The notes beneath the pieces were generated by a model. It saw only the letters and a program-made list of their open reading frames with translations. It had not been told where the DNA came from and searched no databases. Below, one piece after another: positions 37,501-41,889 of a stretch of 64,000 nucleotides of DNA. Both the position numbers and the translations under genes were made by a program. Position 1 is the first letter of the stretch. Each line of letters opens with the position of its first letter. This DNA comes from Shinisaurus crocodilurus (Eukaryota > Chordata > Lepidosauria > Squamata > Shinisauridae), in contig CM037879.1 of NCBI GenBank assembly GCA_021292165.1, positions 163,486,886 through 163,550,885 of the forward strand. The letters are read 5' to 3'.

Positions 37501-40500
37501 CATCAGGATACCTTGTATGCTGGCCTCTCCAGACTCCTACCCCTGCCCGCCCAGCAAACGGCCCCTTCCCCCCTCTCTGGGGTTGCTTTCCCGATCTTGG
37601 AGAGCTGCAGGTGTGGTTCTTTCTGCGCCAGCTGTGAGGGGGGCTGCGGAGCTCAGATTCCCAGCTCGGATGTCAGAGCGTTGTCTCAGGCCTCAGATCT
37701 GGGAATCTGAAATATCTCTGATTGCTGCCTCAGAGACTGGAGCTACAAATCAGCGAGTAGCCCCCCCCCCCCATCCCTAAATTATGAGGGATGAGAATGC
37801 TGGCTTGTCTTATAGGGTTGACGCAAGGATTACAGTGCGGCAGTGTATGTGAAGCATCCTGAACACCTGAAAGCTCTATACAATTATGTTGTTGTTGTGG
37901 TGTTTGTTGAACACATATGCTATGTTTTCATGTGTACTCGTGAACAATTTTTGCTCATACATGTTAAAAATATGACATGTGAGGAGGGGGCTTAAGAATA
38001 TGCCTTTGCGACAAAACTGTGTGTGTTTATAGTGGGTGTGTTCGCACGTCACTCCAACCCACCCTGGCAATAAGCTACAGTGGGTTGGTTGCTGTGCAAA
38101 CAACCCACAGAGCGCCTGACAGATGATCGGGCTCCCCATGGGTTGTTCTCCCCAAGCAGTACCTTGGAGGGGCTGTCAGTGGCTGGCAGACCTTTTTTTT
38201 TTTTTACTTTTTTTTTTGCACACACAATGTGCACAAAGAAGTTCATTGTTTTTGTTTTAAATTTAGCTGCACATGTGCAACTGCAGAAATTTGAAGCCTC
38301 AACTGTGGGGCAATGTCCTTGGGGGTACCTGCTACCAAGGTGCAGCAGGTACCAATCCTGGACATTGCCCCAAAGAGACACCAAATAGGTTTCCCCCCCC
38401 CTTTGCTTTCTCTTGATAGCTGTCAAAAGGCGAGCTGCCAAGAGAAAGCAAAGGCGTCAGTGATCTTTGCTCACGAAAAGGGGGTGGTGTGATTTCCACC
38501 CCTTTTGTGGCAAGATCCCCATCTTTTTTTCTTTTTTTTCCGCCCTGATAGTCCTCAGGGTGATGCACTTTTTTGCACTCCCCCCGCCCCGAGACTCTAG
38601 GCGCCCAGGAAAGTTCAAAAGTGTGTTCCACCCCTTTTTCTGGGGAAAATGAGTTTTGACAGCTAGTTAACTGTCAAAACAATGTGTCCCCTTTAAAAGG
38701 TTTTTTTGACAGGGCAATGGTTTTTTTTTTTAAGACTGGGACATATACAGGCCTGTGGCTCATGCTAGCTCAGCTTGTCTGAGTGTGGAAAACTAAGCAG
38801 GGTCAGGCCTGGTTATTACTTGGATGGGAGACCCCTCCTCTAGTTTCCTGCATTTAGCAGAGGGTTGGACTTGATGGCCTTGTAGGCCCCTTCCAACTCT
38901 ATGATCTATGAAATCTACAATAGATCATATTTTTTAGATTTTTGTCAAGTCCTGTGTTTCTGGGCTTTGGGTAAGAAAATCTAAAGCACCTTTCCTTTTA
39001 TTTTTTTCCCTAGGGCTGGGCTGAAGGGAGGGATCCTTGGCAATAGGGCTTAGGAATTCTGAAAGCAGCTGGACAGACTAGGGTATGTCAGGAGGTTAAT
39101 CCTGACTGCAGCTGATCAGAAACGCTTTTTTGGGAAACCCTTGTAAAGAAGGAGTCCACCAATTTGAAGTGTTCTTTCCCCTCCCAGTCTGTAACAGGTG
39201 CTAACACACCTTAGTTTTGCCATTACGTTTTCCCATGCACAAAGCTTTGTATTGGGGGCATATAATTTATTTATTTATTAATTATATTTATACCCCACCT
39301 TTTTTCCTTCAAGGAACCCAAGGTGGCTTACACAATCCTCCTCCTTCTCTCCATTTTATCCTCACAACAACCCTGTGCGGTAGGTTAGGCTGAGAGTCAG
39401 TGACTGGCCCAAAGTCACCCAGTGAGTTTCATGGCTGAGCGGGGACTAGAACCCGGATGTCCCGAGTCCCAGTCCAACACTCTCACCACTACCCACCAAT
39501 GTCCTTCCAGCAGCAGAATAGACACCGCTAGCAGATTGCACTACCCCTCCCACATGCAGCCTCCCACAGGCCCTTCAGATTTGCTCTGCAGGCGGGTGTG
39601 GGGATCCTCCAGAGCAGATTTGGGGCGGGGGGGGGGCTGTAAGGGTGAGGAGGAGAAAGGAAACTCCCATTGCATGAGCAGGAGTCCATTTGCTTAAAAT
39701 TTTAGCCCAATATCTTGAGAAGCGTACCTATGTTTCCCCCTAGAATTGTATTTTGTTAGCCCTATTCTGAATATATTAAGAGCAAAAAATAGTCTATTCA
39801 ATGGCTTGAGGTCTTATCCAAAAAGGTACCGTAGTTAATTAACTGGTTACTGTGGGAACAAAGGAAGGTCTCTAGGGAGGCTTTGGATTAGACAACATTT
39901 TTAAACCATGCTCTCATATATATGCATATGAGACTCAACACTTATGACTCACAGCTGTCATAATGTGTGAAGGGAGTCCATTGAAGAACTTTGTTTCTGA
40001 GGTGATGGGAAAGTTCTATCTGCTGTGCATTGTTGTATGTATGAATGAGCTATTCACAGATCAAAGTGTCATTTGATGCTGTAGTAATGAAGTAATCAGC
40101 ATACATCGATGAGCCAGTGCAGGGAACTTCAGTCTAAAACTGCTATCTTAAATATATACCTAAATGAATTAAACCTAAAGTCACACAAGCTGACTTCCCC
40201 TAATCCCCTTGCTCTCCTCCCCACTGCAGCCCCCCCCCCCAATCTGCTCTGGAGGATCCCTCTGAAGTAGATTGGGGGTGGGGTTCAAGAAGCTGCAGGG
40301 GGAGGAGAAATCCATTCCATCAGCAGTTTCCATTCCACTGGCAGCCAGCCAGTATATACAGTGCCTCGCAGAAGTATTCACCCACCTTTGACTTTCCACA
40401 TTTTGTTGTGTTACAACCTGGAATTGAAATGGATTTAATTGGCATTGTTACCACTTGATGTTCACAAGATACTTAGCACTGTGAAGGTGCAAAATACTTT

Positions 40501-41856
40501 TATTGTGGCACAAAAGTTAAGTAAACAAAAACAAACTGGCACTTGTTGGTTGCATAACCATTCACTCCCTTTGCTGATATGCCTAAATAAGCTCTGGTGC
40601 AACTCATTGCCTGCAGAAGTCACAAACTGTAGTTGAACAGAGTCCACCTGTGTGCAATTCCAGTGCCACGTGATCTCAGATTAAATACACCTGTTTCTGG
40701 AAGGCCCCAGAGTTTGTTGGAGAGCATATCTAAACAAACAGCATCATGAAGACCAAGGAACTGTCAAAATAACTCCAGGATAAAATTGTGCAGAAGCACC
40801 AATCAGTTGGGTTATAAAAAAATATCCCAAACTATGAACATCCCCTGGAGCTCCGCTAAATTCATGATTGCAAAATGGAAAGAATATGGCTCAACTGTGA
40901 CTCTGCCTAGAGAAGGCTGTCCACCAAAACTCAGTGACTGGGTAAGGAGGGCATTAGTCAGAGAAGCAACCAAGAGGCCAATGGTAACTCTGAAGGAGCT
41001 GGAGAGATCCGCAGCGGAGATGGGAGAAACTGTCCATGGGACAACTATCATCCAGATGCTCCACAAAGCTGAACTTTATGGAAGAGTGGCGAGAAGAAAG
41101 CCATTGCTGAAACAAACCCATATCAAAGTCAGTTTGGAGTTTGCAAAAAGGCATGTGTGGGAGACATAGCAAACATGTGGGGAAAGGTTCTCTGGTCTGA
41201 TGAGACCAAAATTGAACTTTTTAGCCTTGTCGCAAAACGCTATGTGTGGCACAAAGCCAACAGTGCTCATTGCCCTGAGAACACCATGCACGGTGAAGCA
41301 TGGGGATGCCAGCAGCATGGCTGGGGATGCTTTTCCTCGGCAGGGACTGGGAAACTGGTCAGGATTGAGGGCAAGATGGATGGAGCCAAAGACAGGGCAA
41401 TTCTAGAGGAAAACCTGTTTCAGTCTGCAAGGGACCTGGGATTGGGGTGGAGGTTCACCTTCCAGTAGGACAATGACCCTAAACACACAGCCAAAGTAAC
41501 ACTGCAGTGCAGTGATTTAAAAACAAGAACCTGAAAGTCTTGGAATGGTCCATTCAAAGCCCAGACCTCAATCCGATTGAAAATCTGTGGCAAGACTTGA
41601 AAGTTGCTGTTCACCCCCAATGGTCCCCTTCCGACCTGACAGAGCTGGAGCAATTTTGCCCGGAAGAATGGGCAAACATGGCAGGATACAGATGCACAAA
41701 GCTGATAGACTTACCCAAGAAGACTCGCAGCTGTAATTGCTACCAAAGGTACTGCTTCTACCAAGTATTGACTCAGGGTGGATACTTATGCAACCAACAA
41801 GTGCCAGTTTGTTTTCATTTAATTAATTTTAGGGGATGAATACTTCTGTACGGCAC

Positions 41857-41889
<33 letters not shown>

